Of a stretch of 5,186 nt of DNA, positions 1 to 4,784 are shown one piece after another. How positions within the stretch are numbered: the first letter of the stretch is position 1; every line of letters begins with the position of its first letter. Origin of the DNA: Cyanobacteriota bacterium (GTDB lineage Bacteria; Cyanobacteriota; Cyanobacteriia; PCC-6307; Cyanobiaceae); NCBI GenBank assembly GCA_026389255.1, contig JAPLIF010000240.1, positions 1 to 5,186 of the forward strand, given 5' to 3'. Under the pieces are notes generated by a model. The model had not been told where the DNA came from. It ran no database searches and was given only the letters and a program-made list of their open reading frames with translations. The position numbers were made by a program, and so were the translations under genes.

Positions 1-472
1 ACCCTCCCGCTGTCGCCGTCACGGCGGCCAGGGGACGACCGTACGCATTCGACCGTACGGTCACGCTGGTCGGCGTACCCAATTGGCGGCCATCTGTCGT
101 GGTCAGCGAGAAGTTGACTTCCAGCTTGCGAGAATCGTTCATTTCCGCGGGCACAGTCAACTGTCGGCTACCTCGCGGCGGAAGCTGTTTGGGACCGATG
201 TCACTGATCTGCATCTCGGGTGGGGCTTCCACACGCAGGTCGACGTTGATGGCGATGGGCAGCTCGTTGCGCGCCACCAGGAGGAGCGGACTCTGCCCCG
301 ACGCGAGGGTGTAGACGCCGCCCGGAGACACCACACTGACGGCCCGGTACATCCCGTCGACGGCTTCGGTGACGTTGTCGGCGCGGATGGTCGCGGCCCG
401 CTCCGCCCGATTGACCGACTCGGAGTCGACGTTGCGGCGATCGGCCAAGGTGCTCCCTGCGGCTGGATCGGC
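1..472 (-). CDS. DUF6049 (Rv3909-like) protein, internal C-terminal fragment, partial at both ends
   Basis: The minus-strand frame with codon tops at 472, 469 and so on is open through position 1 and translates to coherent protein. Short landmarks in order are ADRRNVDSES, GMYRAVSVVSPGGVYTLASG, SPLLLVARNELPI, RVEAPPEMQISDIGPKQLPP and TVRSNAYG. From knowledge of the family, this order (SPGG-YTL, SPL-L---N-LP, APP-M---D-GP--LPP, SNAYG) marks the beta-rich extracellular C-terminal region of actinobacterial DUF6049 proteins such as mycobacterial Rv3909. In those proteins SNAYG immediately precedes the C-terminal transmembrane helix, and the gene lies next to murJ/mviN. The helix and stop would lie left of position 1. 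The function of the family is unsettled; a cell-envelope role is suggested by its neighbours. The frame stays open up to 556, but the family resemblance fades near 440-475 and beyond that it lies antisense to a glycosyltransferase. The true upstream part of this gene is therefore missing. It is foreign to the rest of the window. Confidence 0.8.
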
Positions 473-480
473 ACCGCAGC
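440..480. other. Junction between actinobacterial and cyanobacterial sequence
   Basis: To the left, the minus strand encodes a DUF6049 fragment up to roughly the ADRRNVD segment (about 425-447). To the right, the plus strand encodes GT61 sequence from about 477 (QRIFLSRR). Both proteins are cut in mid-domain, on opposite strands, within a few tens of bases. No transposase, terminal repeat or attachment site is visible. The simplest reading is a chimeric join from assembly or library construction. A genuine illegitimate recombination is possible but less likely. The exact base cannot be placed by eye. Confidence 0.7.
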
Positions 481-857
481 GGATTTTCCTCTCCCGCCGT
501 GGCGCCCCCAGCCGCAACGTCGTCAACGAGGACGCGGTCATGGCGCTCCTGGAGCCCTACGGCTTCGTGGCTGTCCGTGGGGATCGTCTTTCCCTGGCCG
601 AGCAGATCAACCTTTTCCGCGGCGCCTCCCACATCGTCGCTCCCCATGGAGGGGCCCTCACCAACCTGATGCACGGCCGGGGCGGCCAGCTGCTGGAGCT
701 CTTCCAGGCCAACCACGGCGTACGGCCGGAGTTCTTCCAGCTGGCGGCGATCAATGGGTTCGATTACCGCTTCCTGCTCTGTCCGAACGTTGCCGGTGGC
801 GATGACATCCGGGTCGACCTGGATCGCCTCAAGAAGTGGCTGGCCCTGACGCTGTAA
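471..857 (+). CDS. GT61-family (DUF563) glycosyltransferase, C-terminal part, 5' truncated
   Basis: The plus frame ending at TAA 855-857 holds the C-terminal half of the GT61/DUF563 glycosyltransferase domain found in capsular and exopolysaccharide biosynthesis proteins. Recognisable blocks are RIFLSRRGAP (from 480), NEDAVMALLEPYGF, LSLAEQINLFRGA and the hallmark APHGGALTN at 639-665, followed by GQLLELF. Such enzymes transfer a sugar from an activated donor during polysaccharide or glycan assembly; the acceptor cannot be told from sequence. Family members usually run to several hundred residues, and only about 128 remain here. The frame can be read upstream to an ATG at 369, but that stretch lies antisense to the DUF6049 fragment and has no GT61 character, so I do not accept it as the start. 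The gene ends 70 bp before tRNA-Ser. Fold assignment is firm; the substrate is unknown. Confidence 0.85.
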   Translation, partial: APQRIFLSRRGAPSRNVVNEDAVMALLEPYGFVAVRGDRLSLAEQINLFRGASHIVAPHGGALTNLMHGRGGQLLELFQANHGVRPEFFQLAAINGFDYRFLLCPNVAGGDDIRVDLDRLKKWLALTL

Positions 858-927
858 TGGAGAAACCCTTCAGGGCAGGGTCATGACATCATGGAAAGGC
901 AGTTGATCGCTGATCGGCTGCGGCCCT

Positions 928-1012
928 GGAGGGGTGGTCGAGTGGTTGATGGCTCCGGTCTTGAAAACCGGCGTGCCGAAAGGCACCGTGGGTTCGAATC
1001 CCACCCCCTCCG
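928..1012 (+). tRNA. tRNA-Ser (anticodon UGA)
   Basis: This is a full class II tRNA cloverleaf of 85 nt. The acceptor stem GGAGGGG (928-934) pairs perfectly with CCCCTCC (1005-1011), followed by discriminator G1012. The anticodon stem CCGGT (955-959) pairs with ACCGG (967-971) around loop CTTGAAA, giving anticodon TGA at 962-964. The long variable arm GTGCC-GAAA-GGCAC (973-986) is typical of tRNA-Ser. The T arm is GTGGG-TTCGAAT-CCCAC (988-1004). CCA is not encoded (TCT follows) and must be added enzymatically. It should read UCA and, by wobble, other UCN codons. I could not place a promoter or terminator with confidence. Confidence 0.98.
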
Positions 1013-1136
1013 TCTTCCAGCCCATTCGGTCGTAGGCGCCCTGGGCCATTGAATCTTCACTTCTGACAACAAGATCTTCGAAGTGCTGGGCCACGATTGA
1101 TCCCTATCAAGGGGAGAACATCGCCCCGGCATACTT

Positions 1137-1152
1137 ACTCCTAAACAGGAGT
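1137..1152. repeat. Hairpin ACTCCT-AAAC-AGGAGT, copy 1 of a twin motif
   Basis: A perfect 6-bp stem closes on the loop AAAC. G-T pairs and one C-G pair could extend it outward (1134-1136 with 1153-1155). The 14-nt core CTCCTAAACAGGAG recurs exactly at 4708-4721. It lies 125 bp after the tRNA and about 200 bp before the next start codon. There is no T-tract after it, so it is not a canonical intrinsic terminator. Its 3' arm AGGAG resembles a Shine-Dalgarno core, but no start codon follows at a suitable distance. Confidence 0.6.
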
Positions 1153-1230
1153 GGGGCTTGTCCTGGGCTGGAGCCGTCGCCTGCGTCGCCGAATCACGGT
1201 CATGCCGCAAGGGCCAGGCTTGAATCATTA

Positions 1231-1268
1231 GGGCGTGCTCGCCCAAAGGCAGGGGGGAATCCCTCCCT
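1231..1268. other. Tandem small hairpins upstream of the secreted-protein gene
   Basis: Two inverted repeats lie close together. GGGCG-TGCT-CGCCC at 1231-1244 has a perfect 5-bp stem. The segment 1251-1268 pairs AGGGGGG with CCTCCCT through seven pairs, one of them G-T, around the loop AATC. Neither is followed by a T-run. They could be part of a transcript leader or simply chance structure in GC-rich DNA. Confidence 0.25.
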
Positions 1269-1351
1269 GGCCCCTACCATTTACCGCCTGCTCAGCAGCG
1301 GTGCTCGGCACCATGCTGAGCAGGTTCGTTACCCCGTCGGGTCCCCTCTTA

Positions 1352-1921
1352 ATGCGCTTCTTTCCCCAGCTCACCGCCGCCGCCCTGCTGCTAGCCACCG
1401 CCCTGCCCGGCAGCGCCTGGGCCGGAGCCGCCTTCAACAAAACCCTGCAGCTTCAAGGCACCAGCTTCCAGGTGCAGAGCAGCGGCGAAGGCTCCCAGCA
1501 GCAACTGACAATCACCACCAAGGGCACCAACGCAGCGATCAAGCCGATCCGCCAAACCGTCAATGGCCAGGTGGTGGGGGCCGAAGTGGCCGATCTCAAC
1601 AGCAACGGCATGCCCGAGATCTACGTGTACGTGCAGGGGGCCGGCAGCGGCAGCTACGGCGAAGTGGTGGCCTACGCCGTGATGAAGGGCGGCGAACTTT
1701 CGCCGATCACCCTGCCGGACCTCACGGGTGCCAACGCCCAGGGCTACCAGGGCCACGACCAATTCCAGGTGGTGGAGAGCTGCCTGGCGCGCCGCTTCCC
1801 GATCTACAAAGCAGGCGACAGCAACGCCAAGGCCAGCGGTGGCCAACGGCAGATCTGCTACAAGCTCACGGCCGGTGAAGCCGGTTGGATCCTGCGGCCC
1901 ACCAGCGTGCTCAAGTTCTGA
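1352..1921 (+). CDS. Secreted PliI-like protein (putative lysozyme-inhibitor fold), 189 aa
   Basis: The ATG at 1352 starts a clear Sec signal peptide: MRFF, a hydrophobic core AAALLLATAL, then GSAWA with cleavage probably after A24. Upstream in-frame starts (1235, 1313) would bury this signal and are rejected. No strong ribosome binding site is visible. The mature protein of about 165 residues is predicted periplasmic or extracellular. It has a beta-rich middle with VADLNSNGMPEIYVYVQG around residues 79-96, then GSGSYGEVVAY at 98-108. The D-x-N-x-N-G element at 81-86 resembles a calcium-type loop of FG-GAP or EF-hand style. The small-residue/aromatic loop SGSYG resembles the inhibitory loop of PliI-type (I-type lysozyme) inhibitors, which share this DxDGxPEI-like strand followed by SGSxG. 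C144 and C169 could form a disulfide. The lysozyme-inhibitor role is inference from family resemblance; a generic envelope protein is the alternative. The gene appears to stand alone. Confidence 0.85.
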   Translation: MRFFPQLTAAALLLATALPGSAWAGAAFNKTLQLQGTSFQVQSSGEGSQQQLTITTKGTNAAIKPIRQTVNGQVVGAEVADLNSNGMPEIYVYVQGAGSGSYGEVVAYAVMKGGELSPITLPDLTGANAQGYQGHDQFQVVESCLARRFPIYKAGDSNAKASGGQRQICYKLTAGEAGWILRPTSVLKF

Positions 1922-1928
1922 TCCCGCA

Positions 1929-1941
1929 GGTCCCCAGGACC
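1929..1941. terminator. Possible short hairpin after the PliI-like gene
   Basis: GGTCC-CCA-GGACC forms a 5-bp stem starting 8 bp after the TGA at 1919-1921. There is no T-tract, so termination here is only a possibility. The rest of the 100-bp gap before the next gene is C-rich and has no recognised site. Confidence 0.25.
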
Positions 1942-2021
1942 CCAGCCCCAGAGCTTGCCCCTGCCCTGAACCCCAATCCGCCGCGCCTCCCCTTGTGGCG
2001 CTTCACCGTGCCGCGCCGAGC

Positions 2022-3254
2022 ATGCCTGTGAAAGGCTCGACCCCGACAGAGAACGGCGCCAGCGCGGCTCCCAGCCTCAGCCACCTGGCGGTGGCCGGCT
2101 ACCGCTCCTTGCAGCAGCTCACGGTGCCCCTGGGGGGTTTGCCCCTGGGGGGCCTCACCCTGGTGTGCGGCGCCAACGGCTGCGGCAAGAGCAACCTTTA
2201 TCGCTCCCTGGGGCTGATTGCCGCCGCGGCCCGGGGTGATCTGGTGGCCGCTTTAGCCGCCGAAGGGGGATTGCCGGCGGTGTTCTGGGCCGGGCCGGAG
2301 CGCACCACGGCGGCGATGAAACGGGGTGAGCAGCCGGTGCAGGGCAGTAGCGGCAGGCAGGAGGCAACACGGTTGCGGCTGGGGATCGCCGGCGCCACGC
2401 TTTCCTATGCCATTGAGCTGGGCTATCGGGCCGACGACCAGACCAGTGCCTTCGTGCTGGATCCGGAGATCAAGCGGGAGTGGATCTGGGCCGGCGGGCC
2501 TTTCCATCCCCGCAGCCTGCTGGTGCAACGCAGCGGCGCGGTGGTGGAGCGCTGGGGCGCGGGCGGCCGCAGCCAAGCCATCGCCCTGGAGGTCTCACCC
2601 CACGAGAGCCTGTTCAGCGCCGTCTCCGACCCAATGGAGGCGCCGGAGGTGTTCCAGTTGCGGCGCACGATCCTGCATTGGCGCTTCTACGACAGCTTTC
2701 GCACTGACCGCCAGGCGCCCGCCCGCAGCGGGCGCATCGCCACCCGCACCCCGTCCCTGGCCGCCGACGGGGGCGACCTGGCCGCCGCCGTGCAGACAAT
2801 CCTGGAGATCGGTGACCGCGACGGTTTCCAGGCCGCCATCGCCGATGCCTTCCCCGGCTGCCATCTGACGGTGGACACCAGGGCGCCGCTGTTTCGACTG
2901 CAACTGCAACAACCGGGATTGCTGCGGCCGCTTGATGCCACGGAGCTCTCCGACGGCACGCTGCGCTACCTGCTGCTGGCGGCGGCCCTGTTCAGCCCGC
3001 GGTTGCCGCCGCTGCTGGTGCTCAACGAACCGGAGAACAGCCTGCACCCCGATCTGCTGGCGCCCCTTGCCCGATTGATCGGCGCGGTGGCCGAGCGCAC
3101 CCAGGTGTGGGTGGTGGCCCACGCCGAGGCCCTGATCACCGGCTTGGAAGCCAGCCCAGGCTTCCGGTTGCTGCGGCTGGAACGGGAACTGGGAGCCACG
3201 GTGCTGCCCGGCCAGTCGGTGCTGGAGCGGGCCGCCTGGCGCTGGCCGGCCTGA
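2022..3254 (+). CDS. AAA-family (ABC/RecF-type, COG4637-like) ATPase, 410 aa
   Basis: This is a single-domain P-loop ATPase of the RecF/SMC-like ABC superclass. After a short low-complexity N-terminus comes the strand LAVAGYRSLQQLTV (22-35), typical of AAA_21/AAA_15 proteins. Walker A GANGCGKS follows at residues 50-57 (2169-2192). Near the C-terminus are an ABC-signature-like LSDGT at 309-313, Walker B LLVLNEPE at 331-338 with SLHP following, and an H-loop-like VVAHAEAL around H367. The Walker B position usually held by Asp is Asn335; Glu336 is kept as catalytic base. I recall LNEPE as usual in COG4637 predicted ATPases, so this is probably not a defect. The cellular role is unknown; relatives include DNA-repair and defence ATPases, but no nuclease (TOPRIM) domain or partner gene is present. 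The start is uncertain: ATG 2022 is chosen, GTG 1995 is an in-frame alternative, and neither has a good ribosome binding site. It converges on the SPFH gene with a 45-bp gap. Confidence 0.92.
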   Translation: MPVKGSTPTENGASAAPSLSHLAVAGYRSLQQLTVPLGGLPLGGLTLVCGANGCGKSNLYRSLGLIAAAARGDLVAALAAEGGLPAVFWAGPERTTAAMKRGEQPVQGSSGRQEATRLRLGIAGATLSYAIELGYRADDQTSAFVLDPEIKREWIWAGGPFHPRSLLVQRSGAVVERWGAGGRSQAIALEVSPHESLFSAVSDPMEAPEVFQLRRTILHWRFYDSFRTDRQAPARSGRIATRTPSLAADGGDLAAAVQTILEIGDRDGFQAAIADAFPGCHLTVDTRAPLFRLQLQQPGLLRPLDATELSDGTLRYLLLAAALFSPRLPPLLVLNEPENSLHPDLLAPLARLIGAVAERTQVWVVAHAEALITGLEASPGFRLLRLERELGATVLPGQSVLERAAWRWPA

Positions 3255-3260
3255 TCGGCC

Positions 3261-3277
3261 CAGGGCCATGGCCCCTG
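3261..3277. terminator. Palindromic hairpin between convergent genes
   Basis: The gap between the ATPase stop (3254) and the end of the minus-strand SPFH gene (3300) contains the perfect 12-bp palindrome GGGCCATGGCCC (3263-3274). It can be extended to CAGGGCC...GGCCCCTG with one bulged C. Placed between two convergent genes, it could serve as a bidirectional terminator. No T-run follows on either strand, so the call rests on position and symmetry. Confidence 0.35.
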
Positions 3278-3299
3278 CGATAGAGCTGCAGCAGCGGTT

Positions 3300-4208
3300 T
3301 CAGCCCTTCTCCTGCAGCCCCTTGAGGGCCGCCAACAGGGAGGCCGGGCTCTGGGGGTCCACCATCAACACACTGCCCCCTTTGGCATGGGCCATCTCCT
3401 GACCCATGGCCATCCAGTCCCGGGCGAGCAGCAGCCGCAGACTTTCGGCCGCCGCCGGATGGGCTTCCATGGCCTTGGCCAATTCGGCGGCCGCTTCGGC
3501 CCGGGCCCGGGCCAACAGCAACTGCTGCTTGGCCTGGGCGTCGGCTTCGAGCAACAGGGCCTCCTGGCGGGCCCGGGCATCCAGCACCAGGGCCTCGGCC
3601 CGCCCCCGGGCCGCATTCACCTGGGATTCCCGTTCGCCTTCGGAGCGCAACACCGCCGCCCGCTTTTCGCGCTCAGCGGTCATCTGCTTTTCCATGGCCT
3701 GCTGCACCCCCACGGTCGGCTTGATGTCCCGCAATTCCACCCGTGTGACCTTGATGCCCCAGGGGTCGGTGGCCTGGTCCAATTCCCGCAGCAACATCTC
3801 ATTCACCTCCGAACGGGTGGTGAAGGTCTGATCGAGATCCAGCTTGCCCATCTCGGCGCGGATCTGGGTGAGCACCAGATTCACCATCGCCGCCTGCAGG
3901 TTGTCGACGGCGTAATAGGCCCGTTCGTGCTCAAGCAACTGCCAGTAGACCACCGCGTCGACCTCGATCGAGACGTTGTCGCTGGTGATGCATTGCTGGG
4001 GGGGGATATCCAGCACCCGCTCCTTGAGGGACTGGTGGCTCACCACCCGCTCCAGCCCCGGCAGCACCAACGAAAGGCCCGGAGAGAGCTGGCGGTTGTA
4101 TTTGCCCAGGCGCTCAACGAGCTGGGATTGGCTGCTGCTGGTCACCTTGACACTGCTGATGCCGAGCACGGCCAGCACGGCCAGAACAGGCAGGAGAACG
4201 GTTTCCAT
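3300..4208 (-). CDS. SPFH/band 7 family membrane protein (stomatin/QmcA-like), 302 aa
   Basis: The protein starts with a short N-terminal membrane helix (METVLLPVLAVLAVLGI, residues 1-17). The band 7/SPFH domain follows, with the hallmark QLVERLGKYNRQLSPGLSLVLPG near residues 27-50. Further conserved stretches are DIPPQQCITSDNVSIEVDAVVYW, TQIRAEMGKLDLDQTF, WGIKVTRVELRDI and MTAEREKRAAVLRSEGE. An Ala/Glu/Arg/Gln-rich coiled coil follows to about residue 245, then a short C-terminal tail. SPFH proteins of the stomatin/paraslipin type (E. coli QmcA) form large membrane-anchored oligomeric cages linked to membrane microdomains and protease control. The length is normal for the group. The start is chosen at ATG 4206-4208; GTG 4211 and TTG 4214 lie directly upstream in frame, and none has a strong ribosome binding site. 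The NfeD-like partner is encoded divergently 62 bp away. Confidence 0.95.
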   Translation of the reverse strand: METVLLPVLAVLAVLGISSVKVTSSSQSQLVERLGKYNRQLSPGLSLVLPGLERVVSHQSLKERVLDIPPQQCITSDNVSIEVDAVVYWQLLEHERAYYAVDNLQAAMVNLVLTQIRAEMGKLDLDQTFTTRSEVNEMLLRELDQATDPWGIKVTRVELRDIKPTVGVQQAMEKQMTAEREKRAAVLRSEGERESQVNAARGRAEALVLDARARQEALLLEADAQAKQQLLLARARAEAAAELAKAMEAHPAAAESLRLLLARDWMAMGQEMAHAKGGSVLMVDPQSPASLLAALKGLQEKG

Positions 4209-4270
4209 CACCAACAGCCCTAATCCATCAACATAGGTAGGACAGCCGCCAATGAATCGCCCGCGCCCCC
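4209..4270. promoter_or_regulatory. Divergent intergenic region between SPFH and NfeD-like genes
   Basis: These 62 bp separate the outward-facing starts of the two genes and must carry, or overlap, the promoters of both unless those lie inside the genes. The segment is locally more AT-rich than its surroundings (around CCTAATCCATCAACATAGGTAG). No consensus -10/-35 pair could be fixed on either strand. An in-frame TGA at 4253-4255 shows that the NfeD-like gene cannot start upstream of ATG 4271. Confidence 0.45.
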
Positions 4271-4714
4271 ATGCCCTTCACCCCAGCCCTGTTCTGGTTG
4301 CTGGCGGGTCTGCCGCTGCTGGCCTTGGCCCTGGCGGGCTTCGATGGCGATGGCCTGCTATTGATGGCGGGCCTGGCGGCCCTGGCGGTGGCCTTGCTAG
4401 CGGCCGCCGCTCCGGCCCTGGCGACGGTTCTGCAGGGCCTGCTGTTTACCGCCCTACTGGCGCTGGGTTACGGCTGGTTACGCCGCTGGGATCGGCACCA
4501 AGGCGAACGGCCCCTGCCCCCCAGCAGCCGGGCCGAATCCGCCGAGGTGATCAGCGCCTTTGAGAACAACGGCCGGGGGCGGGTGCGCTGGCAGGGCCAA
4601 AGCTGGGCTGCCACCAACCTGGAACCAGGGGTGCCCCTGCTGCCGGGCCACGCCGTCACGGTGATGGGGAGAGAAGGGACCAGGCTTCAGGTGCTGCCGG
4701 CTCGGTCCTCCTAA
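4271..4714 (+). CDS. NfeD-like membrane protein with C-terminal OB-fold, 147 aa
   Basis: The N-terminal half is membrane-embedded: one helix at about residues 6-24, then a long hydrophobic stretch at 29-70 that fits two more helices, ending in the positive cluster GWLRRWDRHQ. After a proline-rich linker, residues 88-143 have the short NfeD OB-fold pattern: AEVISAFENNGRGRVRWQG, then SWAATN, GVPLLPGHAVTVMG and RLQVLP. NfeD proteins partner with SPFH/stomatin proteins; the pair (for example E. coli qmcA with ybbJ) is thought to organise membrane microdomains. The short version here has no ClpP-like serine protease domain. ATG 4271 is the first possible start, since a stop in frame lies just upstream. 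The gene is divergent from its SPFH partner, whereas the pair is often co-directional. Its TAA sits inside the hairpin at 4707-4722. Confidence 0.88.
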   Translation: MPFTPALFWLLAGLPLLALALAGFDGDGLLLMAGLAALAVALLAAAAPALATVLQGLLFTALLALGYGWLRRWDRHQGERPLPPSSRAESAEVISAFENNGRGRVRWQGQSWAATNLEPGVPLLPGHAVTVMGREGTRLQVLPARSS

Positions 4715-4722
4715 ACAGGAGG
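4707..4722. repeat. Hairpin CCTCCT-AAAC-AGGAGG, copy 2 of the twin motif
   Basis: A perfect 6-bp stem closes on the loop AAAC, and the stop codon TAA (4712-4714) of the NfeD-like gene runs from stem into loop. The core CTCCTAAACAGGAG is identical to that at 1138-1151. The outermost pair is C-G here and A-T in copy 1, a compensatory change. It lies between two convergent genes, so a transcript-end role fits, but no T-tract follows. Confidence 0.6.
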
Positions 4723-4784
4723 GGTCTGAAGCCAGGCCCATGGCAATCGAGATCCAGCCAAGACAGGTCCAGGCGAAAACAGGC

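Larger units (their letters stand above)
1013..1351. other. Non-coding stretch between tRNA-Ser and the secreted-protein gene
   Basis: I find no convincing gene here. Minus-strand frames across it are antisense to the tRNA or are low-complexity translations. The plus frame from 1235 into the next gene lacks protein character before its signal peptide at 1352. The stretch holds several short inverted repeats. TTGAT-CCCT-ATCAA lies at 1097-1110. ACTCCT-AAAC-AGGAGT lies at 1137-1152 and shares its core with a second copy near 4707. GGGCG-TGCT-CGCCC lies at 1231-1244, and a G-rich/C-rich hairpin at 1251-1268. Any promoter for the next gene should lie here, but no clear -10/-35 pair stands out. 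Confidence 0.6.

Noticed and set aside
36..62. Palindrome GACCGTACGGTC (51-62) with a near direct repeat CGACCGTACG at 36-45
   Set aside because: On the minus strand it encodes the conserved TVRSNAYG segment of DUF6049, so it is explained by coding constraint. It stands alone as an operator candidate.
83..805. Long plus-strand ORF of 240 codons across the junction
   Set aside because: It is Arg/Pro/Gly-rich shadow sequence, in a different frame from GT61 and antisense to the DUF6049 fragment.
870..1246. Two minus-strand ORFs (870-1094 and 881-1246) antisense to tRNA-Ser, one reading GFEPTVPFGTPVFKTGAIN
   Set aside because: This is the well-known false peptide produced by translating the antisense of a tRNA-Ser gene. 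The rest of both frames has no protein character.
1235..1351. N-terminal extension of the secreted protein
   Set aside because: It would place 39 extra residues before an otherwise perfect signal peptide, and it overlaps hairpin-rich leader sequence.
1728..2021. N-terminal extension of the ATPase ORF into the PliI-like gene
   Set aside because: It overlaps the 3' end of a well-supported gene in another frame, has low-complexity translation, and the ATPase family resemblance starts only near residue 20 after ATG 2022.
2595..3269. Long minus-strand ORF antisense to the ATPase gene
   Set aside because: It is a Gln/Arg/Gly-rich shadow of a gene with intact Walker A, signature and Walker B motifs.
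3387..4223. Long plus-strand ORF (278 codons, His/Gly/Leu-rich) antisense to the SPFH gene
   Set aside because: It is the antisense shadow of a strongly recognised SPFH protein in GC-rich DNA, with no motif of its own.
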